64,000 nucleotides of DNA from positions 296,001 to 360,000 of the forward strand of contig CALSSE010000017.1 in assembly GCA_943788935.1 (NCBI GenBank), in the 5' to 3' direction. The translations under genes and the position numbers were made by a program. The notes under the pieces are model-generated. The model saw nothing but the letters and a program-made list of their open reading frames with translations, was not told the DNA's origin and made no database searches. Source of the DNA: an uncultured bacterium (GTDB taxonomy: Bacteria; Myxococcota_A; Bradymonadia; UBA7976; VGTA01). Position 1 is the stretch's first letter. Each line of letters starts with the position of its first letter. Positions 9,413 through 17,500 of this stretch are shown piece after piece.

Positions 9413-10768
9413 ATGTTTATAGCTACTCTACGCTTGAGCTCTCTGTTACCTATCGTTGGTTGGTTATCTTTAACCTCATGCGCAGAGTTCCCTAGCTTCC
9501 CTCGTATTCCCATAAAAGACATAGGGGTTGAGGCTGACATGACCGAGGTTAGGGTCATGGACATGGAGGCTGTAGAAATGGGAGGAGAAGATATAGGGCC
9601 GGTGGATATGGCGGTGGTGGAGATGGGGCCGATAGAAATGGGGTTGGTGGATATGGAGATGGAAGATATGGGCCCCATGGAAGAAGATATGGAGATCCCT
9701 GTCGCCAATTTTGTTCTTACTCAGTGCCAAAATGGAGAGATCACAGGGAGCGAAGAGCGCTATGAGGCTGGGGTAAGGGTGACATTAACCCCACTCCGTT
9801 GTGAGGTTGAGGGTGAGTCATTCCTCAGAGTAGACCCCGTCGAGAGCGTTGGTTTCTCCACTAATGACTTTATAAATCCAGAGACTGGTGACCCTTTGAC
9901 ATCGGTCACTACCGACTATACCTACTTTTTTATGACGAGAGAGGTCCCGTATCGTAAATATAACGAGGTGTGTACCGCAGTGGAGATGCCCCAAGAGCCA
10001 AGTGATAGAGTCTCAGAGGGGAGTTGCCTCTCTCCAGAGGCGCTCATCGCTAGGGTCACCTCTCCGGCGTATTGTTCTCATATCAAGCAGGGCGAATATG
10101 ACAACTCTAGTGAGGGGATGATGGCGACGGGGGTTGAGCGAGACTTACCCATGAATTGTGTCGATTGGGAGAGCGCCGCCAATTTCTGTCGTCGTTTAGG
10201 AGGTCGACTCCCCAGTGAAGCGGAATGGGAGCTCGCCGCGACTTATGGGCGAGAGAATTTCCCTTTTTCTTGGCCAGCGTCTGTTGAGGATCGCTGTCCT
10301 TATGCCAATATTAGAGAGATTGATGAGTCGTGTCAGGAGAGTAACCCTTTGGTCACAAGCACCGCGACTCAGATGGCAGAGAGATTAGCCATACGGCCTA
10401 GCTGTTGGGGAGATCAGAACCCTTGGAGAGAGGCAGAGGCAGAGTCAGCGCTCTGTGATGTGATCGGTAATCTAGCAGAGTGGATGCTTGATGATATGAG
10501 GGATCAAGACATGACCGATTACAGCAACGCCACACCTTTCGCAGAGGGCCTAGATAACCTCCTCGCTTGCCCTACCAGCGGGACGATGAAAAAAGTTTTA
10601 CGAGGAGGGAGCGCTAATAGCGGAGGGTCGCTCCGTAATATCAATGAGTTTCTCTCTATGTATAGCCGAGAAGAAGGCTTATGCACTGCGGTTGATCAAT
10701 ATGTAGGGTTTCGTTGTGTGATCTCAGCTCAATCTCATGGGGTGCTTGAATACCAAGGAGAGCCATAA
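9413..10768 (+). CDS. Lipoprotein with formylglycine-generating-enzyme (SUMF1) fold
   Basis: A 451-residue exported lipoprotein: hydrophobic signal ending in the lipobox L-T-S-C with acylated Cys about residue 23. A strange Met/Asp/Glu-rich tether follows (about residues 45-100, recurring D-M, E-M-G, D-M-E). A SUMF1/FGE-sulfatase domain fills the rest, recognised by M-N-C-V-D-W-E-S-A-A-N-F-C-R-R-L-G-G-R-L-P-S and E-A-E-W-E-L-A, G-N-L-A-E-W and the final G-F-R-C. Bacterial members of this fold are often non-catalytic surface or signalling proteins, so enzymatic formylglycine formation should not be assumed. I take the ATG at 9413 (GGA seven bases before) or the adjacent ATG at 9410. The next gene begins five bases after the stop, with AAGGAG inside this gene's end, so the two are probably cotranscribed. 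Confidence 0.88.
   Translation: MFIATLRLSSLLPIVGWLSLTSCAEFPSFPRIPIKDIGVEADMTEVRVMDMEAVEMGGEDIGPVDMAVVEMGPIEMGLVDMEMEDMGPMEEDMEIPVANFVLTQCQNGEITGSEERYEAGVRVTLTPLRCEVEGESFLRVDPVESVGFSTNDFINPETGDPLTSVTTDYTYFFMTREVPYRKYNEVCTAVEMPQEPSDRVSEGSCLSPEALIARVTSPAYCSHIKQGEYDNSSEGMMATGVERDLPMNCVDWESAANFCRRLGGRLPSEAEWELAATYGRENFPFSWPASVEDRCPYANIREIDESCQESNPLVTSTATQMAERLAIRPSCWGDQNPWREAEAESALCDVIGNLAEWMLDDMRDQDMTDYSNATPFAEGLDNLLACPTSGTMKKVLRGGSANSGGSLRNINEFLSMYSREEGLCTAVDQYVGFRCVISAQSHGVLEYQGEP
9540..9692 (+). repeat. Met/Asp/Glu-rich degenerate repeat tether
   Basis: The stretch after the lipobox codes a degenerate repeat in which ATG codons recur every 3-6 codons (D-M-E-A-V-E-M-G, V-D-M-A-V-V-E-M-G, I-E-M-G-L-V-D-M). 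The DNA is built from GATATG and GAGATGG-like pieces. It occupies the same position as the P-A-G-E-T and A-G-E-S tethers of other lipoproteins in this window. Confidence 0.75.
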
Positions 10769-10773
10769 GGCAT

Positions 10774-12177
10774 ATGAGGCACTTGATCAATAGTTTGAGC
10801 GCCACCCTCAGCCGATTCGCTGAACGTTGGGTCCCTGATCCCATGTTAATCGCTGTCCTCTTGACCGCGATGACTTTAGTGATCTCTACGCTGTGTGGAG
10901 ACTCAACGGTTCGTTATCGACCACTAGCGATCTTTACCTTATGGAGTGAAGGTCTATGGAAGCTCCTCCCCTTTGCTATGCAGATGTGTTTGGTGCTCAT
11001 AACCGGTCATGCGCTCGCCTCAGCACCGCTCATCCGTCGAGTGGTGAAGCGACTCTCAGGCCTAGCGCAGAGCTCATCAGCGGCGATCATTTTGACTGCT
11101 CTCACTGCTATGGGAGCAGGGTTACTCAATTGGGGCTTAGGGCTCATCGTCGGGGCCTTTATGGCGAGAGAGGTTGGCGAGCAATGCTCTCGACGTGGGA
11201 TCGCGGTTCATTACCCATTATTGGGAGCCGCTGGTTATACCGGCTTATTGGTGTGGCATGGAGGGCTCTCAGGGACGGCTCCACTCAAGGTCTCTCAGCT
11301 CAAAGATATGAGAGAGATCAGTCACCTAGATCAAGTGATCCCCCTCACGGAGACGCTCTTTAGCGCTACAAATCTGATCTTAACGTTAGGGTTGCTGATC
11401 TTGGTCCCCTTATTATTGAGATATATGAACCCTGAAGAGCTCCAAGGCGCTGAACGATGGATCTCAATAGAGACCACCAATGTGTCAGCTGATCGTCATA
11501 AGGGAGATTCAGAGGAGCGTCTGAAGGTAGAGCGTCTGAAGGTAGAGCGTCTGACACCTGCCGCCCATTTAGAGAATCATCGGAGTCTAGCTCTTTTACT
11601 CGGAGCGTTCATTATCGGCGCCTTTCTTCTTAGAGTTAAGACGGTGGGTATTGGACATCTCAACCTCAATATGATCAACCTCGGCGCTTTAGGGCTCGGC
11701 CTCCTCTTACATCCCTCGCTCTCTTCCTACACGAGAGCGGCGAAGGAAGCGGCGATGAGCACCTCGGGGATCATTCTCCAATTTCCACTCTATTCGGGGA
11801 TTATGGCGGTGATGTCAGGGTCAGGTATGACCGCAGCTTTGGCCACAATGGTCGCTAATGTAGCGAGCGCTGACAGCCTCTCTAGCCTCACTTTTATGAT
11901 GGCAGGGGTCGTCAACTTGTTTGTTCCCTCTGGCGGTGGTCAATGGGCGGTGCAAGGCCCCCTCGTGCTGAGTTCAGCCAGCTCCCTTCAAGCCTCTCTT
12001 GGAGAGGCGGTGATCGCTTTCGCTCATGGCGACGCATGGACCAACATGTTGCAGCCGTTTTGGGCGCTCCCGCTCTTGGCGATCACGGGCTTACAAGCGA
12101 GAGAAATAGTGGGGTACACAGCTGCGCTTATGATTGCTCTTACCCCTTGGTATCTCTTTGTTTTTTGGCTGTTTTAG
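10774..12177 (+). CDS. Short-chain fatty acid transporter, AtoE family
   Basis: A polytopic inner-membrane protein of 467 residues with about 11-12 hydrophobic segments. The N-terminal F-A-E-R-W-V-P-D-P, the glycine-rich N-W-G-L-G-L-I-V-G-A, the L-V-W-H-G-G-L-S-G-T-A-P-L motif and the C-terminal F-V-P-S-G-G-G-Q-W-A-V-Q-G-P are hallmarks of the AtoE (short-chain fatty acid uptake) family. The E. coli member imports acetoacetate or butyrate; the substrate here is not determined. The central cytoplasmic loop (about residues 246-262) holds a 15-bp tandem duplication (E-R-L-K-V). It follows the FGE-fold lipoprotein gene by five bases. Its last 38 bp overlap the 3' end of the convergent pseudouridine synthase gene. 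Confidence 0.9.
   Translation: MRHLINSLSATLSRFAERWVPDPMLIAVLLTAMTLVISTLCGDSTVRYRPLAIFTLWSEGLWKLLPFAMQMCLVLITGHALASAPLIRRVVKRLSGLAQSSSAAIILTALTAMGAGLLNWGLGLIVGAFMAREVGEQCSRRGIAVHYPLLGAAGYTGLLVWHGGLSGTAPLKVSQLKDMREISHLDQVIPLTETLFSATNLILTLGLLILVPLLLRYMNPEELQGAERWISIETTNVSADRHKGDSEERLKVERLKVERLTPAAHLENHRSLALLLGAFIIGAFLLRVKTVGIGHLNLNMINLGALGLGLLLHPSLSSYTRAAKEAAMSTSGIILQFPLYSGIMAVMSGSGMTAALATMVANVASADSLSSLTFMMAGVVNLFVPSGGGQWAVQGPLVLSSASSLQASLGEAVIAFAHGDAWTNMLQPFWALPLLAITGLQAREIVGYTAALMIALTPWYLFVFWLF
11515..11554 (+). repeat. 15-bp tandem repeat in transporter loop
   Basis: Two full copies and a 10-base partial copy of GAGCGTCTGAAGGTA give E-R-L-K-V twice and E-R-L in a loop between membrane segments of the AtoE-type transporter. 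The insertion is in frame. Confidence 0.9.
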
Positions 12178-13408
12178 CTCGTTTCGAGTCGGAATGGGGG
12201 TGGGCTGTTCGGGTAGCTGTATGCGGTCGTTTAGCTGTATGTGGTCGTTTAGTCGTACTCGCTCTCTTGGGTCGAGATTGGTCGCTACGCTTCTTGAGTT
12301 GAGCAGCGCTCATCCAAGCGCTCGGTGTCCCTTTATGCTCTGCGAGCTCATCGGGCCATGGCGCTTCAAATTCTAGCAAAGTTTCGCTGAAGGGATGGGG
12401 GAGCGTTAAGCGGGCAGCATGGAGCGCTAGGCGAGGTTCTCTCTTTATTCGGGGCGCGTAGACCCACTCACCTACGATAGGGTGACCGATCTCGGAGAGG
12501 TGAATACGGATTTGGTGTGTTCTACCGGTGAAGAGCTCTACTTCAAGCGCACTAAACCCTGCATGTCGAGCGATCACCCGATAGCGAGTGAGTGCCCACT
12601 GTGTGCGGGGCTGGTGAGGGGCATCTTCACTGAATATAGGAGGAGTGGGCTCTCTCGGTGGTGCTTTGTTGAGCTTAGTGACCTTGAGAGAGCCGGCGCG
12701 TGAGCCGCGTTTACCTTTACCGGCATCCCGAACGAGGAGACTTGAGAGGTAGCTCCCTTCCCCCTGTACCTCTCCTCTAACGAGGCAGCGGTAGACTCGT
12801 TTCACCTGTCGACTCTGTATTGATGCTTGGAGTTGGCGAGTGGCAGGAATCGTCCGAGCGAAGAGTAATAAGCCCGAGGTCTCTTTATCGAGCCGATGAA
12901 CGACTCTAGGTCTCCTTGGACCACGACAGAGTCTAGAGGCCGCTTGGAGTGCGGACTCTTCATCGCTGTCATGTCCAGGAGCGCTGAGCAATCCTGCGGG
13001 TTTAGAGAGTACCGCGAGCGCGGTGTCTTGATAGACGAGGGTGGCCCCTAAAGCGACATGTTTGGCGGGGTTGGGTGCAGAGGGGTTGACGGTGATCTTC
13101 TCACCGAGGGCAACCGGGGTCTCCCAACGGTCACAGACGACTTCAGAGACACTCACCTTTCCAGTACTGATCAGCTTCCTCGCTCCTTTATTACTCAGCT
13201 GATATAGAGAGCGGAGCGCCGTGTCGAGGCGACCTCCTATAGGGCTCTCTGCATCGGACGTTTTCGTCGGTAGCGGGGTGGGTGATGGGAGATGAGAGCT
13301 CGAGCTGGGTGTTGAAGTCAGCTCGGGAGATGAGGGGTCGCTTGAAGAGACTTGACTTGGAGGAACTTCTGCAGAGTGAGAGCTCTCATCAGTATATTCT
13401 TTAGGCAT
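12140..13408 (-). CDS. RluA-family pseudouridine synthase with S4 domain
   Basis: This enzyme should isomerise uridine to pseudouridine in rRNA or tRNA. An S4 RNA-binding domain (about residues 59-107 from this start) precedes the RluA catalytic domain with the signature H-R-L-D-K-E-T-S-G; the catalytic Asp is about residue 174. G-R-T-H-Q-I-R-I-H near the end of the domain confirms the family. The first 55 residues are a Ser/Pro-rich low-complexity tail, and the last 50 are Lys/Arg/His-rich with K-R-P-H-T-A repeats, both likely disordered. I use the ATG at 13408, which has AAGGA five bases upstream, rather than the ATG at 13471. The 3' end overlaps the convergent transporter gene by 38 bp. 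Which RNA position is modified cannot be told. Confidence 0.92.
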   Translation of the reverse strand: MPKEYTDESSHSAEVPPSQVSSSDPSSPELTSTPSSSSHLPSPTPLPTKTSDAESPIGGRLDTALRSLYQLSNKGARKLISTGKVSVSEVVCDRWETPVALGEKITVNPSAPNPAKHVALGATLVYQDTALAVLSKPAGLLSAPGHDSDEESALQAASRLCRGPRRPRVVHRLDKETSGLLLFARTIPATRQLQASIQSRQVKRVYRCLVRGEVQGEGSYLSSLLVRDAGKGKRGSRAGSLKVTKLNKAPPREPTPPIFSEDAPHQPRTQWALTRYRVIARHAGFSALEVELFTGRTHQIRIHLSEIGHPIVGEWVYAPRIKREPRLALHAARLTLPHPFSETLLEFEAPWPDELAEHKGTPSAWMSAAQLKKRSDQSRPKRASTTKRPHTAKRPHTATRTAHPHSDSKRAKTAKKQRDTKG

Positions 13409-13492
13409 GGGTGTCCTTGTTGAGATCACGTGAAGGCGATCTGTATAGAAGGAGAATGTCCGCGGACTCAACAGAAAAATAGAGACAGGTCT

Positions 13493-14014
13493 TCACTCGA
13501 CGAGACGAATAGGGAAAGACTCCCCTGACTCAGAGCGCCAGAAAGCGGATTGACCTTCGCACCAAATAGTGATTTCTCTTCGACCTCCAATGAGACGAAC
13601 TCCACGCTCATTCGCCAGCGGAGTTGTAGCGAGTCGTTGGGGTTCCCCATCGATGGAGAGTGAGGCTTGATGAGCTTGAATATGAACTGAGAAAGCAGAG
13701 CTTAAGCTCTCGCTGATCGCTTTAATATTCGGGTCATCGACGGGGCTACTCATCACTTGGGCAAGCTGGAGGGAGAGTCTCTGATGGTCAAGGACCCAAT
13801 CCCCCTCCCACCACGCAGCGAATGGAGAACGTTCATCTGAGTTTTTGGCGACAGACCTCTGACACATATGTGGAGACTTAGCCCACTCTTCCTTGCTCTT
13901 GGAGTCACTCACATCACTGATCTCGGAGTCACTTAAGAGGACTTCGGGTGTTGAGATTAAATGACAAGCATTCAGCATAACAGCGAAGGGTATTATAATG
14001 ACCCATAGGCCCAT
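13493..14014 (-). CDS. Small hypothetical lipoprotein
   Basis: I do not recognise the family. The 173-residue product begins with a clean lipoprotein signal (M-G-L-W-V-I-I-I-P-F-A-V-M-L-N-A-C, lipobox L-N-A-C, Cys17). A Ser/Asp/Glu-rich tether follows, and then a roughly 110-residue beta-rich domain containing W-W-E-G-D-W-V-L and R-E-I-T-I-W-C-E-G. This resembles small lipocalin-like or lipoprotein domains that open with a G-x-W motif, but that is only a pattern impression. The ATG at 14014 (GAGG six bases before) gives a normal signal peptide; an upstream ATG at 14068 would add 18 residues. It is upstream of the pseudouridine synthase gene on the same strand, separated by 84 bp, and divergent from the methyltransferase. 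Confidence 0.65.
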   Translation of the reverse strand: MGLWVIIIPFAVMLNACHLISTPEVLLSDSEISDVSDSKSKEEWAKSPHMCQRSVAKNSDERSPFAAWWEGDWVLDHQRLSLQLAQVMSSPVDDPNIKAISESLSSAFSVHIQAHQASLSIDGEPQRLATTPLANERGVRLIGGRREITIWCEGQSAFWRSESGESFPIRLVE

Positions 14015-14155
14015 GTTCGGCCTCAAAGACCTTGGCTGAACGCTCCAATGTAGTAGTCGATTGTCCACGGAATAATCCTAGCGAGGATCGCAAAGTCTCA
14101 AGCAGTGTACCCAATGTTGTCGATCGGTCTACATGAGGGAATCATCTTCGTAATC

Positions 14156-14180
14156 TACACTCTTTCATGATAAAAGTGTA
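14156..14180. promoter_or_regulatory. Dyad in divergent intergenic region
   Basis: The 256-bp divergent gap between the small lipoprotein and the O-methyltransferase holds TACACT-13 nt-AGTGTA. The inner part (CTTTCATGATAAA) is partly symmetric. It is placed where an operator controlling one or both genes could be. No regulator is known. Confidence 0.25.
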
Positions 14181-14270
14181 TGGAATTTGATCAGTCGGTG
14201 AGAATCGTAGCTTACCCTACTTAAAAATATCGCCTTCATATTTATTACTAAGATTATGTAAAGGTTCTTT

Positions 14271-15275
14271 ATGACATATCTAGATCCTGCTCCTCTCGTC
14301 TCTATGGCGACCGCTTATTGGAACAGCGCTACTTTGATCGCAGCGGTCAAACTAGGTGTTTTTGACGCGATCGCTTCGGGAGCGAAGAGCGCCGGAGAGG
14401 TCGCTGAGAAGACAGGAGGTGACGAGGTCGCTACTGATACTCTGTTAGTCGCTCTTTTGGCGCTTGAGCTCGTTGAGCGTGTAGAGGGGCAATATCGAAA
14501 CACTCCTCTCGCTCAAACATATCTAGTGAGTGGGCAGGCTCAATCTCTCGGAGGGGCTCTGTTATATAACGCTGATGTCTACCCGTTATGGGGTCAGCTC
14601 TCTGAGGTGATCACCGCCGGCGATACAGCGAGAGATCCTCAGGCTTATTTGGGAGGAGACTTAGAGAAGACTCGTCGTTTCGTTTACGGAATGCATCATC
14701 GAGCTCTAGGGGTTGGAAGAGCGGTGAGCGGAATCATTGACTTGGAGGGCGTGAGCGTACTCGCAGATATTGGCGGGGGACCGGGAACCTATTCAGCGCT
14801 ACTCTGTAAAACATATCCTCACCTAAAAGCGGAGGTCCTAGATCTCCCTGCGGTGGTTGAGGTCGCGGCAGAAATTATGGAAGAGATGGGCGCGAGTGAA
14901 TCGGTGAGCTGTATCTCTTATGACTATTATACAGATCAACTGCCAGATCGCCCTTATGACGCTGCGCTTATCTCGGGAGTGCTTCATCGTGAGCAGCCTG
15001 CTCAAGTGAAGGCGATGTTCCAATCAGTCTCAGATCGGCTGCCGATTGGAGGCCAATTATGGATCAGTGATGTGATGCTTAATGATGATCGGAGCGGTCC
15101 CTTGTTTGGAGCAATGTTCGCACTTAATATGAGGGTACTAGCTCATGATGGGCGCTGTCACTCAGTCGCCGAGCAGGCAGAGTGGCTCAATGAAGTAGGG
15201 TTAGAGGTGGTGAGGACGCATCAGCTACCCCCTCCGATCAATTATACTTTGATCTGCGCTGAAAAAGTGCGCTGA
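14271..15275 (+). CDS. SAM-dependent O-methyltransferase (acetylserotonin OMT-like)
   Basis: A 334-residue class I methyltransferase with an N-terminal winged-helix dimerisation domain (about 10-95: A-A-V-K-L-G-V-F-D, then a helix-turn-helix-like segment). The C-terminal Rossmann domain has SAM motif I as L-A-D-I-G-G-G-P-G-T-Y-S (about 164-175). L-I-S-G-V-L-H-R-E-Q (about 233-242) aligns with the catalytic-His region of plant-type and hydroxyindole O-methyltransferases. Such enzymes methylate hydroxyl groups of small molecules; the substrate is unknown. AAAGG precedes the ATG. The next gene starts 15 bp after the stop with its own AAGGAG, so the two are likely cotranscribed. It opens the segment that also contains the RiPP-like peptide and HprK-like kinase, but a functional link is inference. 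Confidence 0.88.
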   Translation: MTYLDPAPLVSMATAYWNSATLIAAVKLGVFDAIASGAKSAGEVAEKTGGDEVATDTLLVALLALELVERVEGQYRNTPLAQTYLVSGQAQSLGGALLYNADVYPLWGQLSEVITAGDTARDPQAYLGGDLEKTRRFVYGMHHRALGVGRAVSGIIDLEGVSVLADIGGGPGTYSALLCKTYPHLKAEVLDLPAVVEVAAEIMEEMGASESVSCISYDYYTDQLPDRPYDAALISGVLHREQPAQVKAMFQSVSDRLPIGGQLWISDVMLNDDRSGPLFGAMFALNMRVLAHDGRCHSVAEQAEWLNEVGLEVVRTHQLPPPINYTLICAEKVR

Positions 15276-15290
15276 AGGAGTGAGAACTCA

Positions 15291-16218
15291 ATGCCAAGAA
15301 TGATGTGGAAGAAGGTGGGTCTTCATCTCTCGTTATGTCTGCTGAGTTGGGGGACGGGAGTCAACCTTGAGTCCAGCGCATGGGCAGAACCGACGCTGGG
15401 TGAAGAGAAGATTAAGAAGCCTCCAATTAAACGTCTAGATCGCGACCGTGCACTGGTGGGCAAGGTCTTGGTTAATCGTGCCACTAAGCGGGTGGAGGTC
15501 CCCGCTGAGATAAACCTCACTAGCGGTATCTTGGAGTATTATGCTGTCTGTGAAGATGGCAAACTTCACGAGGCGGTCTTAAAGATTAACGCAATCCCTA
15601 GCCATATACACCTCGCGCTCCTCCTCGCTGGATATGAGCCCTCTGAATATGGGGAGCCTGATCCTAAGACTCAGCGACGTGTCGTGAAAAAGCGAGGCTC
15701 TTTAGTCCGTTTATACGTAAAATGGACACCCAAGGAGGTGAATCGAGAGCAGTGGGTTCCAGCGGAGGCGTGGCTCTATGATCGAGAGCTCGATGAGACA
15801 CCCAAACCTTTCCCTTACGTCTTTGAAGGGAGGTGTGATCAATCAAGAGGGGTATCTCGCGGATCGGTTTTACAGCGTCGTCGGTCTAATAGAAGACGCT
15901 ACAGTTGTTTTATCGCCGACCGCCGACCAAGGGAACCCTTATCGGGGTGATCGACTGGGATTTGAGGTGTATACCAGCGCGATCCCTCCCAAAGGAACCG
16001 CGGTCACCTTAGTGATTCAAGCAGCGGGACCCACAGAGATCATTGAAGTCGCCCAATATGAGCGTGAGTTGGGAGAGTTGAGAGAGATTAGAAGAACTCA
16101 AGCGGCGGCTCGAGATCGTCGACGTCCCCTCCCCGCTCCCCCTCCTTTTGAGCTTAACCTCTATCTTAACGCTCGTTCAACGCTCTCTTATCGAGGTGGT
16201 GAGGAGCTGTCAAGATGA
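15291..16218 (+). pseudogene. YdjY-like secreted protein with internal frameshift
   Basis: Two overlapping frames together encode one protein of about 308 residues. Frame one (15291-) gives a signal peptide (about residues 1-32, ending S-A-W-A), then a YdjY-like domain with V-E-V-P-A-E-I-N-L-T-S-G-I-L-E-Y and H-E-A-V-L-K-I-N-A-I-P-S-H. It runs to F-E-G at about 15830 and then becomes Arg-rich nonsense. The domain continues in the +1 frame (G-V-I-N-Q-E-G-Y-L-A-D-R-F) to the stop at 16218. Removing one G from GAAGGGAGGTGTGATC near 15828-15842 restores one frame. The break lies on a near-perfect Shine-Dalgarno-like AAGGGAGGTG. A sequence error, a true mutation or +1 recoding are all possible. 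The gene follows the methyltransferase by 15 bp. Confidence 0.75.
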
Positions 16219-16231
16219 CCTTAACACCTAC

Positions 16232-16260
16232 TTGTGTTTAGCATGATATATAGCTATATT
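16232..16260 (+). promoter_or_regulatory. Candidate sigma70 promoter with palindrome over the -10 box
   Basis: TTGTGT (16232-16237) and TATATT (16255-16260) are spaced by 17 bp, 40 bp before the RiPP-like peptide ATG. A perfect 12-bp palindrome ATATAGCTATAT (16248-16259) overlaps the -10 element and would suit a repressor site. Confidence 0.45.
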
Positions 16261-16300
16261 GGCGGATTGTTGAAGTAGAGTAACACTGAAGGAGTGTCTT

Positions 16301-16516
16301 ATGAGTGATCATGACCAGAATCAAGGCGAGTCTACATTACCATCGGTCGCCCCTGTAGAGGGGGAAATAAACAACGAGAGCCCTAAAGCGAAGCGCCCCT
16401 ACCAAAAGCCGAGCTTTATCTCTAGTCGAGCCTTTGAGCGACAGGCCTTGTCCTGTGCGGGCTGTATTAATCAAGCGAGCGGCTGGCCTACATATTGTTC
16501 TAATCAATCAGGCTGA
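16301..16516 (+). CDS. Small Cys-containing peptide, candidate RiPP precursor
   Basis: A 71-residue peptide with an ideal AAGGAG six bases before its ATG and its own candidate promoter. The first 30 residues are acidic and polar. The motif K-R-P-Y-Q-K-P-S-F (31-39) resembles the Y-x-x-P leader motif that RRE domains bind in lasso and related precursors. It is followed by F-E-R-Q-A-L-S-C-A-G-C (45-55) and a Gly/Ser/Asn-rich end with Cys52, Cys55 and Cys66 and Ser70 next to last. A leader-like half and a short Cys/Ser/Gly-rich core are what a ribosomally made, modified peptide would show. The next gene, 77 bp on, is an HPr-kinase-like ATPase; homologous kinases phosphorylate precursor C-termini in some lasso peptide clusters. 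No cyclase, protease or RRE gene is visible nearby, so the assignment stays tentative. Confidence 0.6.
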   Translation: MSDHDQNQGESTLPSVAPVEGEINNESPKAKRPYQKPSFISSRAFERQALSCAGCINQASGWPTYCSNQSG

Positions 16517-16593
16517 CACGTTCATTTGTGATGGCAGACTATGATGTCTCGGGCTGTCATGACTTGAGGCCTTTCACTCATGAGGTGTGAGAG

Positions 16594-17487
16594 ATGACCC
16601 GAGAGTGTTTATGGGTCTCGTTAGGAAGGTCAGCCTTTGAGCTGAGAGGGCTTAGCGCCGAGCAGAGAAACGAATTGAGCCGATCGTGGGGTCCATTTAT
16701 TCGCTCAAAAAGTCTCAGTGAAGAAGCGACGAGTGAAGAAGCGACTCACCCCATAGCTCGATGGGGGAGAGCGCTCGAGGAGTGGATCATTGAGTTTAGA
16801 GTGGGTCGAGCGCGATCGCATAGGCCACCTGACTACTATCGAGAACATGACTTATACCTTTATGACCTCTCAGATCAAAGGTCCTCTGCTGAAGAACCAC
16901 GTCATATAGAGAGCTGGATTGACGGGAGCTTGGGAGCGATCGAAGCGACGATACAGGTGGCTCTTCAGTGGTCATTACAATCCCGAGGAGGCTTGCTTGT
17001 ACACGCCTCAGCGGGTGTGTATCAAGGCCGTGGAGTACTCATCCCAGGACCTTCGGGGGCAGGGAAGAGCACCGCTGCGCGCGAGGCGGGCTTTGATGTG
17101 GTCCTCTCTGATGAGATGGTGATCGTCGAGGAGGAGAGAGGTCACGAGAGAGATCATGAGAGAGGTCATCGCTACGCTCTCTACAGCACCCCATTTTGGA
17201 GTGAGGGCAGGTCGCTCCCGCTAGTGATCTCGAGCGCGCCTTTGAGCCTCATCGCGATTCCTCATAAGTCTGAGCAGGCTCGCCTCATCAGCTGTACTGA
17301 ATCAGTCGCGGTGAGTTATCTGCTGCGAGCGATCACTGTATATAGTGATCAGACCCATGATATGGAGCTGAAAGCGCAGGTATTAACTGAGCTCTTCGAG
17401 CTCACCTGCCGCCTGTGCGCGGCTGTATCTTATGCGACACTCGCTTTTCCGAAGCGAGGACCGTGGCTTAGTCAGCTAGAGTGGTGA
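16594..17487 (+). CDS. HPr kinase-like (HprK-related) ATPase
   Basis: A 297-residue protein whose C-terminal half matches the HprK/P-loop serine kinase fold: L-L-V-H-A-S-A (His137), V-L-I-P-G-P-S-G-A-G-K-S-T (Walker A, about 152-160) and V-L-S-D-E-M (Asp173, Glu174, the place of the second acidic motif). The first 110 residues are poorly conserved, as in HprK-related proteins of peptide and PqqD-type clusters rather than true HPr kinases. GAGGTG lies shortly before the ATG. Small in-frame duplications occur (S-E-E-A-T twice near residue 42; an R-G-H-E-R-D-H-E-R-G-H segment near 180). It directly follows the Cys-containing small peptide and is the obvious candidate to phosphorylate it. No HPr gene is nearby. 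ATPase fold is firm; substrate is inference. Confidence 0.82.
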   Translation: MTRECLWVSLGRSAFELRGLSAEQRNELSRSWGPFIRSKSLSEEATSEEATHPIARWGRALEEWIIEFRVGRARSHRPPDYYREHDLYLYDLSDQRSSAEEPRHIESWIDGSLGAIEATIQVALQWSLQSRGGLLVHASAGVYQGRGVLIPGPSGAGKSTAAREAGFDVVLSDEMVIVEEERGHERDHERGHRYALYSTPFWSEGRSLPLVISSAPLSLIAIPHKSEQARLISCTESVAVSYLLRAITVYSDQTHDMELKAQVLTELFELTCRLCAAVSYATLAFPKRGPWLSQLEW

Positions 17488-17500
17488 TCTAGATGTGTGG

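Noticed and set aside
15778..16218. A separate 146-residue gene starting at 15778
   Set aside because: Its first 17 codons overlap the coding part of the YdjY-like gene in another frame, there is no ribosome site, and the rest continues that gene's domain. A frame break is the better reading.
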